DNA from: Collinsella sp.
Lineage (GTDB): Bacteria; Actinomycetota; Coriobacteriia; Coriobacteriales; Coriobacteriaceae
Length of the DNA: 8,116 nucleotides
Direction of reading: 5' to 3'
NCBI GenBank assembly: GCA_014871605.1
Contig: WGSQ01000081.1
Coordinates: 1-8,116, forward strand
Made by a program: the position numbers and the translations under genes. A model generated the notes under the pieces. It worked only from the letters and a program-made list of their open reading frames with translations. It was not told the origin of the DNA and made no database searches. This document shows, in pieces, positions 6,678-8,116 of this stretch. How positions within the stretch are numbered: the stretch's first letter is position 1; each line of letters begins with the position of its first letter.

Positions 6678-7475
6678 CTATACGAGCGTTTCCAGATGCG
6701 CACGCAGACGCTCAGCATCGATATCGAGCGTCGTCTCGGCATTGACTTGGGCCAAACGATAGCCGACAAAGTAGGGTGAAACCACCCAACGTGGAAGCGC
6801 CTTGGCAATGGTCCGGCCGCTCATGTGATAGAAGAACAGGTTGTACGACTCTGTACAACCGCCATGGTGCTCGTGCAAGATATAGCGCAGAGCTACCTGG
6901 ATTGCATCGGCGAAGAGATCCGCCTCGGCTTGGTCTCTCGTGTCATCGCTGGCGGCGATTCCCTGCGGGGCTGAAACGTTGATCTCAAAGAACCCCATGA
7001 TCGGTTCGGTTGAGATAGTGACCGAGATTCTCCCCTGTTGCCAGACATTAATGCCTTCGAAATTGGCGGAAGTCAGCGAAGCATAGCCGTCTTCCTGCTC
7101 CAAACCCACAATCTGCATGTGCGGATGAACGAGACTACCGCCCGAGAGCGGACCCTTGTTCTTGTACATGAGAACGCTGCGATACTGCTGTGAATCGATC
7201 ATCTGCTGCCAGCAACCCAGGGCAAACCGCATCACATGGTAGAGTTCATCCGGCTCATAGATCACCAGGTCGGCATCGTGATCGGCCGACTCGATCAGCA
7301 CGGTTTGACGGGTGGCGCGCAGGGTCTTGAACTTATTCTCGAGCCAGATGCAGTCACCGTCGCGCCGGATGATATTGGCGAGTTCCTCGGTATCGCAAAA
7401 GGGGCACGCGGTGCCGGGACGACGGTTGTCGTCGGGCTTACCGTTCGCCTGCTGAACATCGAATACCAGCGCCAC
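6678..7475 (-). CDS. DUF4931-like protein of the GalT/HIT superfamily
   Basis: A 265-residue soluble protein without signal peptide or membrane segment. It shows the hallmarks of galactose-1-phosphate uridylyltransferase-like enzymes: a CPFC zinc knuckle (C24, C27) and an HPHMQ active-site motif (H117-Q121) preceded by KGPLSGGSL. In GalT the HPH-x-Q second His is the nucleotidylated nucleophile and the first His is a zinc ligand; H66 could be the remaining zinc ligand here. NKFKTL (47-52), the QTVLIE run (57-62) and SGG-HPHMQIVGL match the DUF4931 family as I remember it, and about 265 residues is its usual length. It is shorter than true GalT (about 350 aa) and no galactose genes are nearby, so I would not call it galT. 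The substrate is unknown; nucleotide transfer or hydrolysis is the natural guess. Start is GTG at 7475, with GGAGGT seven bases upstream, 3 bases after the cutC stop. Confidence 0.8.
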   Translation of the reverse strand: MALVFDVQQANGKPDDNRRPGTACPFCDTEELANIIRRDGDCIWLENKFKTLRATRQTVLIESADHDADLVIYEPDELYHVMRFALGCWQQMIDSQQYRSVLMYKNKGPLSGGSLVHPHMQIVGLEQEDGYASLTSANFEGINVWQQGRISVTISTEPIMGFFEINVSAPQGIAASDDTRDQAEADLFADAIQVALRYILHEHHGGCTESYNLFFYHMSGRTIAKALPRWVVSPYFVGYRLAQVNAETTLDIDAERLRAHLETLV

Positions 7476-7478
7476 GGG

Positions 7479-8116
7479 TTATACCTCCAGCGGCACGATC
7501 TTGGTGCCATGGAGTTCGGAGACGCCCAGTGCCGCCGCCACGGTATCGCGATTGGCCGTGGAAATGCCGCCACCGGGAAGGATGGTCAGGCGGTCGCCCG
7601 CGTACTCGATCAAGCGGACCAGGTTTTCGAAGTTGTCCTCGATCGGCGTACCGGCAGTACCACCGTGCGTCAGAATGCGCGTGATGCCGCAGTCGGCGAG
7701 CGTGTCAATGGCGTCCAGCTGAGCCTCGGGCGAGAGCTGGTCAAACGCCATGTGGAAGGTGATATCGATGGGCTCTCGCTTGCATTCCTCGGTTGCGCAG
7801 CCCACAGCCATCACGAGGGCGCCAAGCGTAAGTTCGTCGAGCGCCCATCCGCCAGCGAAGGGCTTGCAGCAGCCAAAGACCAGGCCGTCAACGCCCGCAC
7901 TCACGGCAAGGCCCAGGTCCATCTCCATCATGCGCAGCTCGTCCTGGTTGTAGTGAAAGTCGCCGCCACGCGGGCGAATCATGCACATCACCCGTGCATC
8001 GTGCTCGTGAGCATAGTTGGTCGTAGCGCTGATAACGCCGGCCGAAGGCGTAGTGCCACCAACGGCAAGGTTGTCGCACAGCTCGATACGCCTTGCACCG
8101 GCATCGATAGCCGCCG
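7479..8116 (-). CDS. cutC: CutC family TIM-barrel protein, 5' end outside window
   Basis: 211 residues are visible, with roughly the first 15 lying past the right edge; the frame stays open to base 8116. CutC signatures (PF03932) in order: ARRIELCDN with the conserved Cys, GGTTPSAG, MIRPRGGDF, DGLVFG, TFHMAFD, RILTHGG and the phosphate-loop-like ILPGGGI. This is a TIM-barrel family named for copper homeostasis. Copper binding is reported for some homologues, but the E. coli copper phenotype is disputed and no enzymatic reaction is settled. Oddities: the usual FHRAF Arg is Met here, and the protein ends about eight residues after the final ELHGTK strand, earlier than E. coli CutC (248 aa). The segment around VFGCCKP to ATEECK is Cys-rich compared with homologues I recall. 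It is the upstream gene of a pair with the DUF4931-like gene, whose ribosome site lies in the cutC end. Family certain, function not. Confidence 0.92.
   Translation of the reverse strand, partial: AAIDAGARRIELCDNLAVGGTTPSAGVISATTNYAHEHDARVMCMIRPRGGDFHYNQDELRMMEMDLGLAVSAGVDGLVFGCCKPFAGGWALDELTLGALVMAVGCATEECKREPIDITFHMAFDQLSPEAQLDAIDTLADCGITRILTHGGTAGTPIEDNFENLVRLIEYAGDRLTILPGGGISTANRDTVAAALGVSELHGTKIVPLEV
7483..7488 (-). promoter_or_regulatory. Ribosome binding site of the DUF4931-like gene, inside the end of cutC
   Basis: A full consensus GGAGGT overlaps the last cutC codons (Glu-Val) seven bases before the GTG start at 7475. It supports the GTG start and translational coupling to cutC. Confidence 0.75.

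Noticed and set aside
6678..7475. Calling the DUF4931-like gene galT
   Set aside because: The HPHMQ and CPFC motifs are shared across the superfamily, but the protein is about 80 residues too short, matches the DUF4931 pattern better and has no galactose genes beside it.

Overview
The window is a compact, GC-rich (roughly 60 % by eye), gene-dense piece of bacterial chromosome. Gene content, high GC and protein flavour suggest an actinobacterium of the class Coriobacteriia, Collinsella or a close relative. That placement is inference from memory of such genomes, not a search result. There are no RNA genes, insertion sequences, CRISPR arrays or phage genes.

Layout: (1) Positions 1-5425, minus strand: a DNA-repair and stringent-response operon. 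A strong -10 box at 5482-5487 reads leftward into a possible 21-codon leader peptide (5425-5360). Next comes a very long recJ (5373-2086) whose product joins a complete RecJ 5'-3' ssDNA exonuclease to a complete RecQ-like SF2 helicase. Fifteen bases after its stop, a bifunctional (p)ppGpp synthetase/hydrolase gene (rel/relA) starts and runs off the left edge before its C-terminal domain. (2) Positions 5426-5648: a divergent intergenic region with the recJ promoter and two short inverted repeats. (3) Positions 5649-6647, plus strand: a single membrane transporter of the bile acid:sodium symporter (BASS) fold whose usual sodium-site residues look substituted. (4) Positions 6678-8116, minus strand: a two-gene unit, cutC (its first residues lie beyond the right edge) followed 3 bases later by a DUF4931-like protein of the GalT/HIT superfamily. 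It converges on the transporter gene.

How they work together: recJ and rel share a transcript, as recJ and relA are near neighbours in Bacillus subtilis (recJ-apt-relA), but here apt is missing between them. In E. coli, RecQ unwinding and RecJ digestion act together in RecF-pathway end resection; here both activities appear to sit in one polypeptide. This fusion is the most notable thing in the window. The cutC/DUF4931 pair is tightly coupled translationally and may define a small, uncharacterised pathway; neither protein has a settled function.
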